In this document: positions 8,966 to 21,728 of the stretch, in pieces
Layout: each line of letters starts with the position of its first letter
Numbering within the stretch: position 1 is the stretch's first letter
Origin: Oceanobacillus salinisoli
Lineage (GTDB): Bacteria; Bacillota; Bacilli; Bacillales; Amphibacillaceae
DNA: 57,443 bases
Direction: 5' to 3'
NCBI RefSeq assembly: GCF_009733865.1
Contig: NZ_WOFB01000034.1
Location: 1-57,443, forward strand
Translations under genes and position numbers: made by a program
Notes under the pieces: generated by a model
Databases searched by the model: none
What the model was told of the DNA's origin: nothing
Seen by the model: only the letters and a program-made list of their open reading frames with translations

Positions 8966-9013
8966 AAAAAAAGGGCTTGGATTCACCTCGTGAGAGAATT
9001 GAGTCCTGCCCTT
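8966..9013 (-). terminator. terminator of the alpha operon
   Basis: On the minus strand AAGGGCAGGACTC pairs with GAATCCAAGCCCTT, with bulges, and is followed by TTTTTTT. It lies 16 bases after rplQ and ends the long ribosomal cluster. Confidence 0.85.
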
Positions 9014-9028
9014 GCCGCATGTTCATCA

Positions 9029-9382
9029 TTAAACTAATTCAATGATAGCCATTTTTGCTCCATCACCTTGGCGCTCGCCTAGTTTAAGAACACGTGTATA
9101 TCCACCTTGTCTATCTTCATAACGTGCAGCAACGTCATCAAATAATTTTTGAATAACATTGTTTTCATCATCAGCCTCTTTATTATAAAGAAATGCAGAT
9201 GCTTGACGACGCGCGTGAAGATCACCACGTTTACCTAATGTAATCATTTTGTCTACAATAGACTTTAATTCTTTCGCTTTTGCTTCTGTTGTTTCCAAAC
9301 GTTCATGAATGATTAAATCAGAAGCCAGATTACGAAGAAGTGCCATACGGGCATCTGTTGTACGTCCTAATTTTCTAGCCAT
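9029..9382 (-). CDS. rplQ: 50S ribosomal protein L17
   Basis: L17 sits near the peptide exit tunnel. The N-terminus [19 protein letters not shown] and the C-terminus [16 protein letters not shown] are family hallmarks. At 117 residues it is the usual short bacterial form. It is the last gene of the alpha operon, 45 bases after rpoA and before a strong terminator. Confidence 0.97.
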   Translation of the reverse strand: MARKLGRTTDARMALLRNLASDLIIHERLETTEAKAKELKSIVDKMITLGKRGDLHARRQASAFLYNKEADDENNVIQKLFDDVAARYEDRQGGYTRVLKLGERQGDGAKMAIIELV

Positions 9383-9427
9383 GGACTATAACCCTCCCTT
9401 TTTCAAAACTCTAGGTGACTGTCATTA

Positions 9428-10372
9428 TCAGTCGTCTTCGCGTAAACCTAAGCCAAGTTCATTTAATTTAACTTTGACTTCTTCCAATGATTTACGACCC
9501 AAATTACGTACTTTCATCATATCTTCTTCAGACTTATTAGCAAGCTCCTGAACGGTATTAATTCCAGCACGTTTCAAACAATTATAAGAACGAACGGAAA
9601 GATCCAATTCCTCAATTGTCATTTCCATTACTTTTTCTTTTTGATCTTCTTCTTTTTCAACCATAATTTCAGCATTTTGTGCTTCGTCTGTTAAACCTAC
9701 GAAGATATTAAAATGCTCTGTTACAATTTTTGCACCTAAAGATATAGCTTCTTCAGGACGAATACTTCCATCTGTTGAAACATCCAATGTTAACTTATCA
9801 AAGTTAGTATCTTGCCCAACACGTGTATTTTCAACCTGATAGGTTACGCGTGATACAGGAGTGAAGATGGAGTCAACTGGAATGACACCAATTGCTTGGT
9901 CATCACGTTTATTTTCTTCAGCTGGACGATAACCGCGACCACGTTCCGCTGTAACTTTCATGTGCAGGTTTCCTTTGCTGTTCAATGTAGCAATATGAAG
10001 TTCAGGATTTAAAACTTCTACATCACTATCATAAGTGAAATCCCGTGCAGTAACTTTTCCTTCACCTTGAACATCAAGTTCCAAAGTTTTTGGTTCATCC
10101 GAATAGATTTTCAAAGCTAATTTTTTTAAGTTTAAAACGATTTGTGTTACATCCTCTACTACTCCATCAATCGCTGAAAACTCATGCAGTGCCCCGTCGA
10201 TTTGAACGGATGTAACAGCAGCACCTGGAAGTGAGGATAGTAGGATACGACGCAAGGAGTTTCCTAGTGTGGCACCATATCCACGCTCAAGCGGTTCGAC
10301 TACGAATTTCCCCAATGTAGCATCATCACTGATTTCAACCGTTTCAATTTTTGGTTTTTCAATCTCGATCAT
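9428..10372 (-). CDS. rpoA: DNA-directed RNA polymerase subunit alpha
   Basis: Alpha dimerises to nucleate RNA polymerase assembly and its C-terminal domain binds UP elements and activators. The N-terminal domain (about 1-230) includes [21 protein letters not shown]. After an acidic linker near 225-240, the C-terminal helix-hairpin-helix domain has [14 protein letters not shown] and the ending [12 protein letters not shown]. Its length of 314 is standard. A 201-base gap with a good promoter separates it from rpsK. Confidence 0.97.
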   Translation of the reverse strand: MIEIEKPKIETVEISDDATLGKFVVEPLERGYGATLGNSLRRILLSSLPGAAVTSVQIDGALHEFSAIDGVVEDVTQIVLNLKKLALKIYSDEPKTLELDVQGEGKVTARDFTYDSDVEVLNPELHIATLNSKGNLHMKVTAERGRGYRPAEENKRDDQAIGVIPVDSIFTPVSRVTYQVENTRVGQDTNFDKLTLDVSTDGSIRPEEAISLGAKIVTEHFNIFVGLTDEAQNAEIMVEKEEDQKEKVMEMTIEELDLSVRSYNCLKRAGINTVQELANKSEEDMMKVRNLGRKSLEEVKVKLNELGLGLREDD

Positions 10373-10528
10373 TAAATAAAACCCTCCTTTAAAACGTCGA
10401 AACCCCGGCTAGACATTCGTCTAACCGAAATTCCTCAAATAGGCAGTTGGCGTTTCTGCACTACCTTGATATTAACGTACTGTTTATCTTAGATGCTGTA
10501 AGTGACATTAATCACCAATATTTTAGCT

Positions 10529-10557
10529 ATCATAACCCATTATTGACAGGGTGACAA
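10529..10557 (-). promoter_or_regulatory. sigma-A promoter of rpoA-rplQ
   Basis: TTGTCA (10552-10557) and TATGAT (10529-10534) are separated by 17 bases, directly after the rpsK stop. A downstream hairpin GGTTAGAC/GTCTAGCC (10407-10426) lies in the resulting leader, so rpoA can be expressed apart from the ribosomal genes. Confidence 0.65.
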
Positions 10558-10573
10558 ATTCTATACGGTAAAA

Positions 10574-10963
10574 TTAAACACGACGACGTTTTGGTGGGCG
10601 ACAACCGTTATGAGGAACTGGTGTTACATCCACAATTGCTGTAACTTCTAAACCAGCTGCTTGAAGTGAACGAATTGCAGCTTCACGTCCAGCTCCTGGA
10701 CCTTTAACTGTTACTTCCAAAGTTTTCATTCCATTTTCAACTGCAGATTTAGCAGCAGTTTCAGCAGCCATTTGTGCAGCAAATGGAGTAGATTTACGTG
10801 AACCTTTAAAACCTAGTGCACCTGCTGAACTCCAGCCAATTGCATTCCCTTGTTTGTCCGTAATGGTAACAATTGTATTATTAAATGTAGAACGGATATG
10901 CGCAATACCGGTTTCCACATTCTTTTTCACACGACGTTTGCGTGTATTTGTTTTACGAGCCAT
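10574..10963 (-). CDS. rpsK: 30S ribosomal protein S11
   Basis: S11 forms part of the platform near the mRNA exit. The sequence has the [19 protein letters not shown] opening and the conserved ending [16 protein letters not shown]. It is 129 residues, lies 19 bases after rpsM and carries a GGAGGG-type ribosome binding site. Confidence 0.97.
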   Translation of the reverse strand: MARKTNTRKRRVKKNVETGIAHIRSTFNNTIVTITDKQGNAIGWSSAGALGFKGSRKSTPFAAQMAAETAAKSAVENGMKTLEVTVKGPGAGREAAIRSLQAAGLEVTAIVDVTPVPHNGCRPPKRRRV

Positions 10964-10982
10964 TTCATTAACCCTCCTTTAC

Positions 10983-11348
10983 TTATTTCTTTTTGTTAGC
11001 CATAGTCTTACGTGGGCCTTTACGAGTACGTGAGTTGTTCTTCGTGTTTTGTCCACGGACTGGTAAGCCACGACGGTGACGTAGTCCTCTATAAGAACCA
11101 ATTTCGATTAAACGTTTAATATTAAGTGATACTTCACGGCGAAGATCACCTTCAACTGTATATGGATCAATCGCTTTACGGATGCTTGCTAATTCGTCTT
11201 CCGTTAAATCGCGTACACGAGTGTCTTCTGAAACGCCAGCTTCTTTAAGGACTTTCTGTGCAGTCGCTTTTCCGATTCCATAAATATATGTTAACGAAAT
11301 TACTACACGTTTTTCACGTGGAATATCAATACCTGCAATACGTGCCAT
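10983..11348 (-). CDS. rpsM: 30S ribosomal protein S13
   Basis: S13 lies in the 30S head and contacts the P-site tRNA and the 50S subunit. The family start [20 protein letters not shown], the YGIG helix-turn motif and the [20 protein letters not shown] tail segment are all present. It is 121 residues and lies between rpmJ and rpsK in the standard order. Confidence 0.97.
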   Translation of the reverse strand: MARIAGIDIPREKRVVISLTYIYGIGKATAQKVLKEAGVSEDTRVRDLTEDELASIRKAIDPYTVEGDLRREVSLNIKRLIEIGSYRGLRHRRGLPVRGQNTKNNSRTRKGPRKTMANKKK

Positions 11349-11369
11349 TAAATTTTTGCACCTCCTTGT

Positions 11370-11498
<129 letters not shown>

Positions 11499-11513
11499 TT
11501 ATATGGAGAGAGT

Positions 11514-11732
11514 CTATTTATAACGGTACGTAATTCGTCCTCTGGTTAAATCATATGGAGAAAGTTCAACCGTTACTTTATCTCCTGGTAAGATACGAAT
11601 GAAATGCATACGAATTTTACCAGAAACATGAGCCAATACGGTATGGCCATTTTCAAGCTCTACATTAAACATTGCATTCGGCAATGTTTCAGTCACGGTA
11701 CCTTCGACTTCAATTACATCATCTTTCGCCAT
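11514..11732 (-). CDS. infA: translation initiation factor IF-1
   Basis: IF-1 occupies the ribosomal A site during initiation. The 72-residue protein is a single OB fold beginning [21 protein letters not shown] and ending [12 protein letters not shown]. It overlaps the end of the preceding KOW-protein gene by 14 bases, suggesting translational coupling, and precedes rpmJ. Confidence 0.97.
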   Translation of the reverse strand: MAKDDVIEVEGTVTETLPNAMFNVELENGHTVLAHVSGKIRMHFIRILPGDKVTVELSPYDLTRGRITYRYK

Positions 11733-12045
11733 CGTGTAGATCTCCCTTCTTCAGTTCAGTCACAATCTCACTCATAAACTTAGATATCGCAAATCGCAAT
11801 TTTCCATTTGTGACACGACCAGTTTCTAGAAGGCTGTTTTGGACTTCTGGGGAAATATAATCCATCACTTCAATATGATGCAGATTCTTTTTCTTTGGTC
11901 GATTCGTTTTACGCTTTTCCCCATCTGCTAGCAAGACATAACGATCATCTACTAATTCTATAATAATCATGTATTGACCCGCCTCACGTCCTTGCAAAAC
12001 ACGAACAACTTGACCCAAAAGCGGAATCGACTCACCTTCGTTCAA
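11719..12045 (-). CDS. KOW-domain RNA-binding protein (YbzG-like)
   Basis: A small protein with an N-terminal KOW motif ([17 protein letters not shown]), basic stretches ([11 protein letters not shown]) and the conserved [10 protein letters not shown] segment, as in the KOW protein found beside infA in B. subtilis. Its exact role is not established. I prefer TTG at 12045 (108 aa, MNEGESIP), since AGGTGATC lies just upstream; the frame could begin at GTG 12060. It follows a 168-base gap where B. subtilis has map. Confidence 0.8.
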   Translation of the reverse strand: MNEGESIPLLGQVVRVLQGREAGQYMIIIELVDDRYVLLADGEKRKTNRPKKKNLHHIEVMDYISPEVQNSLLETGRVTNGKLRFAISKFMSEIVTELKKGDLHDGER

Positions 12046-12155
12046 CAAGATCACCTGCACTTAGGCTATAGTTTAAATGTCACCATTAAAGGCTATTTCT
12101 TTCAGTGTCACTTTATATAAAGTTAATTATGAGTTTCCCTAAAACTATCACATTT

Positions 12156-12184
12156 ATTATAACGATTACCAAGTAGAAATGCAT
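12156..12184 (-). promoter_or_regulatory. possible promoter for the KOW-infA segment
   Basis: A perfect -10 TATAAT (12156-12161) lies in the adk to KOW-gene gap, with only a weak -35 (ATGCAT, 17-base spacer). It could drive infA and the downstream genes independently. Confidence 0.4.
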
Positions 12185-12213
12185 CTATTCCTTGCAAATC
12201 GTTAAAAGTGAAG

Positions 12214-12891
<678 letters not shown>

Positions 12892-14184
12892 TTACTTAAT
12901 AAATCCTTTGTAGTGACGTTTCACTAACTGACCTTCTAGTTGCTTCATTGTTTGCAACGCAACACCTACAACGATTAGTAAACTTGTGCCGCCGATTTGT
13001 ACTGCGGTTGGCAGATTAGCAAGACCCCCTAAAACAATCGGTAATACAGAAACTGCCGCTAGGAAAATAGCTCCAACAAAAGTTAAACGATTAATAACTC
13101 TGGTCAGATAGGTTTCCGTATTATTACCAGGTCTAATACCAGGAATATATCCACCTTGTTTTTGCAAGTTTTCTGCCATTTGCTCCGGATTCACTTGAAC
13201 AAATGTGTAAAAATACGTAAATGCGATAATTAAGGCGATATAGATCACCATACCAACTGGTTGAGTATAGTCAAAGATTTGCGTAATTGTCGCTGCAACT
13301 TGCCCTTCAAAGAAACTAGCAATGGTACTCGGTGCAATCATAAAAGCAATCGCAAAGATAACTGGAATAACACCAGCTGCATTCACTTTTAGTGGCAGGT
13401 GAGTCGATTGACCACCAACAGGAGACCGATTAACTAATTTTTTTGCATATTGGACAGGTATTTTTCTTAATGCCTGATTGACAAAAACAACGCCTACAAC
13501 GACAGCTATGGCAACCAATGCAATAATGGCAACAATAATGATATTGATAAACAATTGATCGCCAGGATTTACGAAATACTGACTGTACAATTGCATCACG
13601 CCATTTGGCACTGCAGCTACGATACCCGCAAAAATAATGATTGAGATTCCATTACCGACGCCATGTGCCGTAATTTGCTCACCCAACCACATTAAAAATG
13701 CAGTTCCTGCAGTTAATACAATCGCAATAACGAGAAATTTCATAAAGTTTGGGTTCTCTATGAGTAACCCTCCAGCTAATGCATTAAATCCAACGGACAT
13801 TGCAATAGCTTGAATAAATGCTAATACAATTGTGAAATATCGTGTGAATTGGGCAAGTTTTTTACGGCCCATTTCCCCTTGCTTTTTCCATTCTGTGAAC
13901 TTTGGAACGACATCCATTTGTAATAATTGCATGATGATTGATGCGGTAATATAAGGCATAATCCCCATTGCAAAGATAGAAAAGTTCTGTAACGCTCCAC
14001 CACCAAATGTATTTAGAAATCCAAATACATTTTGCTGGCTGTTCATAAAATCAATAGCGGCATTGTTTGTGAATGGTACAGGTATAAAAGTACCTAGACG
14101 GAAGACAATCAACATAAGTAATGTGAAAATTATTTTCCGTCTAATATCAGCAACGCGCCATAAATTGGAGAATGTACGAAACAT
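12892..14184 (-). CDS. secY: protein translocase subunit SecY
   Basis: SecY is the ten-helix pore of the general secretion channel, partnered by SecE (encoded at 41.3 kb). The N-terminus [21 protein letters not shown], the PVQYAKK cytosolic loop and the ending KRHYKGFIK are typical. It is 430 residues. Its start overlaps the rplO stop by one base (TAATG), so the two are coupled. Confidence 0.97.
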   Translation of the reverse strand: MFRTFSNLWRVADIRRKIIFTLLMLIVFRLGTFIPVPFTNNAAIDFMNSQQNVFGFLNTFGGGALQNFSIFAMGIMPYITASIIMQLLQMDVVPKFTEWKKQGEMGRKKLAQFTRYFTIVLAFIQAIAMSVGFNALAGGLLIENPNFMKFLVIAIVLTAGTAFLMWLGEQITAHGVGNGISIIIFAGIVAAVPNGVMQLYSQYFVNPGDQLFINIIIVAIIALVAIAVVVGVVFVNQALRKIPVQYAKKLVNRSPVGGQSTHLPLKVNAAGVIPVIFAIAFMIAPSTIASFFEGQVAATITQIFDYTQPVGMVIYIALIIAFTYFYTFVQVNPEQMAENLQKQGGYIPGIRPGNNTETYLTRVINRLTFVGAIFLAAVSVLPIVLGGLANLPTAVQIGGTSLLIVVGVALQTMKQLEGQLVKRHYKGFIK

Positions 14185-14624
14185 TAGATCACCTCAGTTT
14201 TACCGCCCGCTGCCTCAATAGCTTCTTTAGCAGAAGTAGAGAACTTATGAGCTTTTACTGTTAGTTTCTTTTCGATAGCACCTTTTCCAAGCACTTTAAT
14301 GCCTGCGTTTAACTTGCTTACGACACCTTCTTCTAGTAATAGCTCAGGAGTAACCTCTGTGCCTTCTTCAAAACGATTTAATGTTTCTAGGTTAACAATT
14401 GCGTACTCTTTGCGATTAATGTTGGTAAAACCACGTTTTGGCAAACGTTGGAATAAAGGCATTTGTCCACCTTCAAAACCAGGACGCACACCACCACCAG
14501 AACGAGCTTTTTGACCTTTATGCCCTCTTCCGGAAGTTTTACCATTACCTGAAGAAGGTCCGCGACCAACACGATTTCTGTTTTTACGAGTTCCCTCTGC
14601 GGCTTTTAATTCATGCAGTTTCAT
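14184..14624 (-). CDS. rplO: 50S ribosomal protein L15
   Basis: L15 is a late-assembly 50S protein. The N-terminal Gly/Arg-rich extension ([20 protein letters not shown]) threads into 23S rRNA. The remaining part with [19 protein letters not shown] matches the family. It is 146 residues and overlaps secY by one base. Confidence 0.97.
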   Translation of the reverse strand: MKLHELKAAEGTRKNRNRVGRGPSSGNGKTSGRGHKGQKARSGGGVRPGFEGGQMPLFQRLPKRGFTNINRKEYAIVNLETLNRFEEGTEVTPELLLEEGVVSKLNAGIKVLGKGAIEKKLTVKAHKFSTSAKEAIEAAGGKTEVI

Positions 14625-14654
14625 GCGAGCACCTCCTCTTTACACTTATGTTTA

Positions 14655-14837
14655 TTAAACTTCTTTCACCGTTACAAGATGAGATACTCTACTAATCATT
14701 CCACGTACGGATGGAGTATCTTCAAGAACTACGGATTGACGAATTTTCTTAAGACCTAATGCTTCAACAGTTTTAACCTGTTTTTCTTTTCTGCCAATAA
14801 CACTCCGTGTGAGGGTGATCTCTAATTTTTTAGACAT
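14655..14837 (-). CDS. rpmD: 50S ribosomal protein L30
   Basis: A 60-residue bacterial L30 with the short ferredoxin-like fold: [17 protein letters not shown] at the start, [20 protein letters not shown] in the middle. It lies 16 bases after rpsE and 30 before rplO with its own GGAGG site. Confidence 0.96.
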   Translation of the reverse strand: MSKKLEITLTRSVIGRKEKQVKTVEALGLKKIRQSVVLEDTPSVRGMISRVSHLVTVKEV

Positions 14838-14853
14838 AATATTTCCCTCCTTA

Positions 14854-15357
14854 TTATCCTAACAGTTCTTCGATGGACTTTCCACGTAATTTTGCAACAT
14901 CTTCGGCACGTTTTAACTGATTTAAACCTTCAATTGTTGCACGAATCATATTAATTGGTGTATTTGAACCTAAGGATTTAGTAAGAATATCACCAACACC
15001 TGCTAATTCTAAGACCGCACGTACTGGTCCACCAGAGATAACTCCAGTACCCTCAGATGCTGGTTTCATTAGTACTCTTCCAGAACCGAATCTTCCATGG
15101 ACTTCATGAGGAATAGTAGTTCCAACTAATGGTACAGTAATTAAGTTTTTCTTTGCATCATCTACTGCTTTTTTAATAGCTTCAGGTACTTCTTGTGCTT
15201 TACCAGTACCAAAACCTACATGACCGTTTTTATCTCCGACCACTACAATTGCTGCAAAGCGCATGCGGCGTCCACCTTTAACTACTTTAGAAACACGGTT
15301 TACCGCAACAACTCGTTCTTCAAGATCCAATTTATTCGGATCGATACTTGTATTCAT
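14854..15357 (-). CDS. rpsE: 30S ribosomal protein S5
   Basis: S5 is involved in decoding fidelity and mRNA unwinding at the entry site. The dsRNA-binding-like N-terminal domain has [19 protein letters not shown]; the C-terminal domain has [18 protein letters not shown]. Its length is 167 residues. The loop around GGRRMRF, where spectinomycin-resistance changes map in other bacteria, looks normal. Confidence 0.97.
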   Translation of the reverse strand: MNTSIDPNKLDLEERVVAVNRVSKVVKGGRRMRFAAIVVVGDKNGHVGFGTGKAQEVPEAIKKAVDDAKKNLITVPLVGTTIPHEVHGRFGSGRVLMKPASEGTGVISGGPVRAVLELAGVGDILTKSLGSNTPINMIRATIEGLNQLKRAEDVAKLRGKSIEELLG

Positions 15358-15380
15358 TTAAGGGTTCCCTCCTTCTTTTT

Positions 15381-15743
15381 TTAAAATTCAAGTCCTGCTT
15401 CACGGGCAGAATCAGCTAATGCTTTCACACGACCATGATAAAGATATCCTCCACGATCAAAAACAACTGATTTGAGTCCTTTATCTTGAGCACGTTTCGC
15501 AATCAATTCTCCGACTTGTTTTGCTGCCTCAACGTTACCAGTTGATTCCACGTTAAGCTCTTTATCTTTTGTAGAAGCACTTGCTACTGTAGTTCCAGTT
15601 GTATCATCTATTAATTGAGCATAAATATGCTTATTTGAGCGATATACGTTTAAACGAGGACGTTCCGTAGTACCAACTAAATTTTTGCGGACACGACTAT
15701 GTCTTCTTTTACGTACAACGTTTTTGTCAGGTTTTGTGATCAT
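15381..15743 (-). CDS. rplR: 50S ribosomal protein L18
   Basis: L18 binds 5S rRNA and anchors it to the large subunit. The basic N-terminus [19 protein letters not shown], the [19 protein letters not shown] core and the ending [20 protein letters not shown] are diagnostic. It is 120 residues, between rplF and rpsE. Confidence 0.97.
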   Translation of the reverse strand: MITKPDKNVVRKRRHSRVRKNLVGTTERPRLNVYRSNKHIYAQLIDDTTGTTVASASTKDKELNVESTGNVEAAKQVGELIAKRAQDKGLKSVVFDRGGYLYHGRVKALADSAREAGLEF

Positions 15744-15773
15744 CTACGTCACTCCTTTCTGCTCTATCTATTC

Positions 15774-16310
15774 TTACTTAGCAGTTTTACCTTCTTTGCG
15801 GCGTACATATTCACCAGCATAACGGATACCTTTGCCTTTATATGGCTCAGGTGGTCTGATTGATCTGATGTTAGCTGCAACGGCACCAACTAATTGCTTA
15901 TCAATACCTTTTACAGTTACTTCTGTATTTTTTGGTACCTCAATTTCGATTCCATCGATTGGTTCAATTTCAACCGGGTGAGAATAACCCGCGTTAATGA
16001 CAACTTTGTTACCTTGTTTTTGTGCACGGTAACCAACACCGATGATTTCAAGTGATTTCTCAAATCCTTTACTTACACCTTCCACCATGTTGTTAATGAT
16101 GCTACGAGTTGTACCGTGCAGGGCACGATGTTCTTTGTTATCGCTTGGGCGCTCAACAGTAAGAACATTGCCATCTATATTAATTTTCATTTCACGATGT
16201 AATTCTCTTGTTAATTGACCTTTAGGTCCTTTAACAGTAATTGTATTTCCATCAAGTTTTATTTCTACACCTTCAGGAATTTCAACTGGTTTAAGTCCTA
16301 TACGAGACAT
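15774..16310 (-). CDS. rplF: 50S ribosomal protein L6
   Basis: L6 lies near the GTPase-associated centre. It has the two repeated alpha-beta domains, the opening [16 protein letters not shown] and the conserved C-terminal [16 protein letters not shown]. It is 178 residues and lies in the standard spc order. Confidence 0.97.
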   Translation of the reverse strand: MSRIGLKPVEIPEGVEIKLDGNTITVKGPKGQLTRELHREMKINIDGNVLTVERPSDNKEHRALHGTTRSIINNMVEGVSKGFEKSLEIIGVGYRAQKQGNKVVINAGYSHPVEIEPIDGIEIEVPKNTEVTVKGIDKQLVGAVAANIRSIRPPEPYKGKGIRYAGEYVRRKEGKTAK

Positions 16311-16339
16311 TCATTGCACCTCCTCTTAATAAAAATTAA

Positions 16340-16738
16340 TTACCAAACATATGCTAATACTTCGCCGCCAACTGCCTGAGAACGTGCTTCTTTATCAGAT
16401 AACACACCTCTAGAAGTTGAAACGATAGCAATACCTAGACCGTTTAGTACTCGAGGTACTTCGTTAGCTTTAGCATATACACGTAATCCTGGTTTACTGA
16501 TACGTTTGATACCAGTAATAACTTTTTCTTCATTTGGACCGTACTTAAGGAAAATACGCAGAACACCTTGCTTATTATCTTCAATTACTTCATAGTCTTT
16601 AACGAATCCTTCGCGCTTAAGAATATCAGCAATTTCTTGTTTCATTTTAGATGCTGGTAGTTCTAATTTTTCATGTTTAACCATGTTTGCATTACGAATA
16701 CGAGTTAGCATATCTGCAATTGGATCTGTCATAGTCAT
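16340..16738 (-). CDS. rpsH: 30S ribosomal protein S8
   Basis: S8 binds helix 21 of 16S rRNA and in some bacteria represses the spc operon. The start [17 protein letters not shown] and the end [13 protein letters not shown] ... GGEVLAYVW are family-typical. Its length of 132 equals that of B. subtilis. Confidence 0.97.
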   Translation of the reverse strand: MTMTDPIADMLTRIRNANMVKHEKLELPASKMKQEIADILKREGFVKDYEVIEDNKQGVLRIFLKYGPNEEKVITGIKRISKPGLRVYAKANEVPRVLNGLGIAIVSTSRGVLSDKEARSQAVGGEVLAYVW

Positions 16739-16768
16739 TACTAAAATACCTCCTTCCCGAATCGGGGA

Positions 16769-16954
16769 TTACCAACTTGCTTTTTTGACACCAGGAATTT
16801 GACCTTTATAGGCAAGTTCACGGAAACAAATACGGCAAAGTTTAAATTTACGTATTACAGAATGTGGACGACCACAGCGTTCACAACGTGTATATTCACG
16901 AACTTGATATTTTTGTGGGCGTTTTTGTTTCGCAACCATCGATTTTTTAGCCAC
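16769..16954 (-). CDS. rpsN: 30S ribosomal protein S14, zinc-binding short form
   Basis: A 61-residue S14 of the zinc-binding (type Z) class. Two CxxC pairs, CERC and CRIC, flank the conserved [12 protein letters not shown]. The short length and four cysteines distinguish it from the zinc-independent paralog that many Bacillaceae keep elsewhere for zinc starvation. It lies between rplE and rpsH. Confidence 0.97.
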   Translation of the reverse strand: MAKKSMVAKQKRPQKYQVREYTRCERCGRPHSVIRKFKLCRICFRELAYKGQIPGVKKASW

Positions 16955-16983
16955 AATTTTCCCTCCTTGTATTAGCTCTTAGC

Positions 16984-17523
16984 TTATTTTTGGAAAGGCA
17001 TGCCTAGCTGAGCTAAAAGTTCACGTGCTTCTTCATCAGTATTGGAAGTAGTTACAATAACAATATCCATACCACGAACTTTATTTACTTTATCATAATT
17101 AATTTCTGGGAAAATTAGTTGTTCCTTCACACCTAAAGTGTAATTACCACGACCATCAAAAGCTTTTTTGGAGATTCCACGGAAGTCACGTACACGTGGA
17201 AGTGAAACAGCAATAAGCTTTTGTAGGAATTCATACATACGTTCACCGCGAAGTGTTACTTTTGCACCGATTGGCATACCTTCACGCAAACGGAAACCAG
17301 CGATGGATTTCTTCGCACGAGTAATAAGTGGTTTTTGACCAGAAATTAGAGCTAGTTCTTCCACTGCACTATCTAATGCTTTAGAGTTTTGAACAGCATC
17401 ACCAACACCCATGTTGATCACAATCTTCTCAACCTTTGGTGCCTGCATTACTGAATCGTAATTAAATTTTCCCATTAGAGATGGTACAATTTCTTTTTGA
17501 TATTTTTGTTGTAATTCGTTCAT
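16984..17523 (-). CDS. rplE: 50S ribosomal protein L5
   Basis: L5 binds 5S rRNA and contacts P-site tRNA across the subunit interface. Motifs seen are [19 protein letters not shown] and the C-terminal [20 protein letters not shown]. It is 179 residues, with GGAGGGCGAC as ribosome binding site. Confidence 0.97.
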   Translation of the reverse strand: MNELQQKYQKEIVPSLMGKFNYDSVMQAPKVEKIVINMGVGDAVQNSKALDSAVEELALISGQKPLITRAKKSIAGFRLREGMPIGAKVTLRGERMYEFLQKLIAVSLPRVRDFRGISKKAFDGRGNYTLGVKEQLIFPEINYDKVNKVRGMDIVIVTTSNTDEEARELLAQLGMPFQK

Positions 17524-17549
17524 TATGTCGCCCTCCTTCCGCCAGCGAA

Positions 17550-17861
17550 TTATTTATCTAAAAGTTCACCGGATTTTTTAGCGATTCGGACTTTCTTTCC
17601 GTCACGTACTTCATAACCAACACGAGTTGGCTCACCGGATTTTGAATCTATTGGTAAGACATTAGAAACATGAATTGGCGCTTCAATGTTTAAGATTCCA
17701 CCTTGTGGATTCTCTTGAGAAGGTTTTGCGTGCTTTTTAATCATGTTCACACCTTCTACAAGTACACGGTCTTTTTTAGGGAATGCTTCTAAAACAACAC
17801 CCTCTTTACCACGGTCTTTGCCTGATAATACTTTTACTTTATCACCTTTTTTTACATGCAT
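17550..17861 (-). CDS. rplX: 50S ribosomal protein L24
   Basis: L24 is an assembly initiator near the exit tunnel. The N-terminal KOW motif is seen in [20 protein letters not shown], followed by [17 protein letters not shown]. It is 103 residues, with an intact frame between rplN and rplE. Confidence 0.97.
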   Translation of the reverse strand: MHVKKGDKVKVLSGKDRGKEGVVLEAFPKKDRVLVEGVNMIKKHAKPSQENPQGGILNIEAPIHVSNVLPIDSKSGEPTRVGYEVRDGKKVRIAKKSGELLDK

Positions 17862-17897
17862 GCTTTACGCACCTCCTTGACAAGTCAATTTATCAGC

Positions 17898-18567
<670 letters not shown>

Positions 18568-18591
18568 ACGAGGCTAACCTCCTCTCTTGAA

Positions 18592-19216
<625 letters not shown>

Positions 19217-19236
19217 AATGCATTTGCCCCCTTCCT

Positions 19237-19878
19237 TTATTTTTCGTTTTTAGTTGGAAGGACTTCTCCACGATAAATCCACACTTTAACACCTAGTTTA
19301 CCATAAGTAGTGTCTGCTTCTGCAGTGCCATAGTCGATGTCAGCACGCAAAGTGTGTAGTGGTACTGTTCCTTCACTGTAATGTTCCGCACGAGCGATAT
19401 CTGCTCCACCAAGACGTCCAGAAACTTGTGTTTTAATTCCTTTAGCTCCTGCACGCATTGCGCGTTGAATAGCTTGTTTTTGAGCACGACGGAATGAAAT
19501 ACGATTTTCTAATTGGCGTGCAATATTATCAGCTACTAATTTAGCGTTAAGATCTACTTTTTTAACTTCCACAATGTTAATGTGTACTCGTTTCCCTGTT
19601 AAAGCATTTAAAGATTTACGTAGAGCTTCTACTTCAGAACCGCCTTTACCAATTACCATGCCTGGCTTACCAGTATGAATAGTAATGTTTACACGGTTTG
19701 CCGCACGTTCAATCTCAATAGAAGAAACAGCAGCAATCTTTAAGCGATTTTCAAGATATTCTCTAATCTTAATATCTTCGTGTAGTAAGTCTGCATAGTC
19801 TTTTCCAGCATACCATTTTGATTCCCAGTCTTTAATAATGCCTACGCGAAGACCTGTTGGATTTACTTTTTGACCCAC
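19237..19878 (-). CDS. rpsC: 30S ribosomal protein S3
   Basis: S3 lines the mRNA entry tunnel and contributes to helicase activity. The N-terminal KH domain has [16 protein letters not shown]; the C-terminal part has [18 protein letters not shown]. It is 213 residues and starts three bases after the rplV stop, suggesting coupling. Confidence 0.97.
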   Translation of the reverse strand: MGQKVNPTGLRVGIIKDWESKWYAGKDYADLLHEDIKIREYLENRLKIAAVSSIEIERAANRVNITIHTGKPGMVIGKGGSEVEALRKSLNALTGKRVHINIVEVKKVDLNAKLVADNIARQLENRISFRRAQKQAIQRAMRAGAKGIKTQVSGRLGGADIARAEHYSEGTVPLHTLRADIDYGTAEADTTYGKLGVKVWIYRGEVLPTKNEK

Positions 19879-19881
19879 TAA

Positions 19882-20223
19882 CTATCCCTCCTTCTTTTCT
19901 GTTACAACCACCGTAATGTGGCTGGTGCGTTTATTTATTCTGCTTGCGCGTCCCTGTGCACGTGGACGGAAACGTTTCAATGTTGGACCTTCATTTACAT
20001 ATGCTTCAGATATTACTAGACTATCTGGATCCATTTCATAGTTGTGTTCTGCGTTTGCAATAGCAGATTTTAATACTTTTTCTACAACTGGAGAAGCACC
20101 ACGTTGTGTATGACGTAAAATCGCAACTGCTTCACCAACGTTTTTTCCTCGAATTAGATCAACAACTAAACGAACTTTACGAGGAGCAATACGAACTGTT
20201 TTTGCAACGGCTTTTGCTTGCAT
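19882..20223 (-). CDS. rplV: 50S ribosomal protein L22
   Basis: L22 extends a long hairpin into the peptide exit tunnel. The core has [20 protein letters not shown] and the loop has [20 protein letters not shown], where macrolide-resistance changes map in other species; no obvious alteration is seen. It is 113 residues. Confidence 0.97.
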   Translation of the reverse strand: MQAKAVAKTVRIAPRKVRLVVDLIRGKNVGEAVAILRHTQRGASPVVEKVLKSAIANAEHNYEMDPDSLVISEAYVNEGPTLKRFRPRAQGRASRINKRTSHITVVVTEKKEG

Positions 20224-20242
20224 GCATTAGCGCCTCCTCTCA

Positions 20243-20521
20243 TTAACGTTTTGTTTTCTTGTCATCGCCAGCATGCCCTTTATACGTACGGCTTGGCGCG
20301 AATTCACCTAATTTATGTCCGACCATATCTTCGGTTATATATACAGGAACGTGCTTACGTCCATCATAAACTGCGATTGTATGACCTACGAATTGAGGGA
20401 AGATTGTAGAACGACGAGACCAAGTTTTTACTACTTGTTTCTTGTCTGATTCGTTTAAAACATCAATCTTCTTCAATAAATGGTCATCTGCAAAAGGTCC
20501 TTTTTTCAAACTACGACCCAT
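20243..20521 (-). CDS. rpsS: 30S ribosomal protein S19
   Basis: S19 lies in the 30S head next to S13. Diagnostic parts are [18 protein letters not shown] at the start and [20 protein letters not shown] at the end. It is 92 residues, between rplB and rplV. Confidence 0.97.
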   Translation of the reverse strand: MGRSLKKGPFADDHLLKKIDVLNESDKKQVVKTWSRRSTIFPQFVGHTIAVYDGRKHVPVYITEDMVGHKLGEFAPSRTYKGHAGDDKKTKR

Positions 20522-20578
20522 GGATAAACCTCCTTCCGCAAGTGAGAGACGGGCCTTATTTCCCGTCTGTGATTTCGT

Positions 20579-21409
20579 TTATTTTTTACGTTTACGAACA
20601 ATATATTTATCAGACGGCTTGTTACGTTTACGCGTTTTGTAGCCAAGAGTTGGTTTGCCCCAAGGAGACATTGGTGATTTACGTCCGATTGGCGCACGTC
20701 CTTCACCACCACCATGTGGGTGATCATTCGGGTTCATAACAGATCCGCGAACTGTTGGGCGTTTACCTAACCAACGAGATCGTCCAGCTTTACCAACACG
20801 AATTAATTCATGTTCAAGATTACCTACTTGACCAATCGTTGCACGACAAGTACTTAAAATTAAACGAGATTCACCAGAAGCTAAACGAACTAACGTGTAT
20901 TTGTCCTCACGTCCTAAAATTTGTGCCTCTGCACCAGCGGAACGTGCTAGTTGTCCGCCATTACCTGGTTTTAATTCAATGTTATGAATGATTGTACCAA
21001 CTGGGATATTTTCTAACGAAAGTGCATTTCCGACTTTAATATCCGCATTTTCTCCAGATTCAATTTCCTGACCTACTTGAAGTCCTTTTGGTGCTAATAT
21101 ATAACGCTTTTCTCCATCAACATAATGGATCAATGCAATGTTAGCTGTACGGTTTGGATCATACTCAATTGTAGCAACGCGTCCTGGTATACCATCTTTA
21201 TTGCGCTTGAAGTCAATAATACGGTATTGACGCTTATGACCGCCACCTTGATGACGAACCGTTAATTTCCCTTGATTATTACGTCCGCCACGTTTACTTA
21301 ACGGAGCTAATAGGGATTTTTCCGGTTTGTCTGTAGTGATTTCCGCAAAATCAGAAACAGACATGTTACGACGACCATTGGATGTTGGTCTGTATTTTTT
21401 AATCGCCAT
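20579..21409 (-). CDS. rplB: 50S ribosomal protein L2
   Basis: L2 is needed for subunit joining and peptidyl transfer. The sequence contains the conserved [20 protein letters not shown] and the C-terminal block [20 protein letters not shown], which carries the essential His. It is 276 residues, 31 bases after rplW. Confidence 0.98.
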   Translation of the reverse strand: MAIKKYRPTSNGRRNMSVSDFAEITTDKPEKSLLAPLSKRGGRNNQGKLTVRHQGGGHKRQYRIIDFKRNKDGIPGRVATIEYDPNRTANIALIHYVDGEKRYILAPKGLQVGQEIESGENADIKVGNALSLENIPVGTIIHNIELKPGNGGQLARSAGAEAQILGREDKYTLVRLASGESRLILSTCRATIGQVGNLEHELIRVGKAGRSRWLGKRPTVRGSVMNPNDHPHGGGEGRAPIGRKSPMSPWGKPTLGYKTRKRNKPSDKYIVRKRKK

Positions 21410-21440
21410 CTTGTTTCCCTCCTTCTCAATATTCTAGTTA

Positions 21441-21728
21441 TTAAGCCTCAAAGAAATCTAGTTCTTTACTATCCTCAGATAGTTCAACAATGGCTTTTTT
21501 GCGATTTGGGCGGAATCCACCGTAACGACCCATTCGCTTAAATTTACCTTTAAGATTCATTGTGTTTACTTTAACAACTTTCACACTAAAAATTGTTTCA
21601 ATCGCATCTTTGATTTCTGTTTTGTTTGCTTTCGGGGATACTTCAAACGTATATTTTTTGCTTGCCATTAAATCTGCAGAATGCTCAGTAATGACAGGGC
21701 GCTTAATAATATCACGTGGATCTTTCAT
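21441..21728 (-). CDS. rplW: 50S ribosomal protein L23
   Basis: L23 is the docking site of trigger factor and SRP at the tunnel exit. The start [20 protein letters not shown] and the segment [15 protein letters not shown] are typical. It is 95 residues. Its ATG overlaps the rplD stop by one base. Confidence 0.97.
   Translation of the reverse strand: MKDPRDIIKRPVITEHSADLMASKKYTFEVSPKANKTEIKDAIETIFSVKVVKVNTMNLKGKFKRMGRYGGFRPNRKKAIVELSEDSKELDFFEA

Larger units (their letters stand above)
8611..9013. other. intergenic region between rplQ and ecfA1
   Basis: No gene is seen. It contains the rplQ terminator, a truncated copy of the palindromic repeat (8834-8861), and an inverted repeat TAGTAC/GTACTA at 8663-8688 that may mark a regulatory site before ecfA1. 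I could not pick a confident ecfA1 promoter. Confidence 0.5.
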
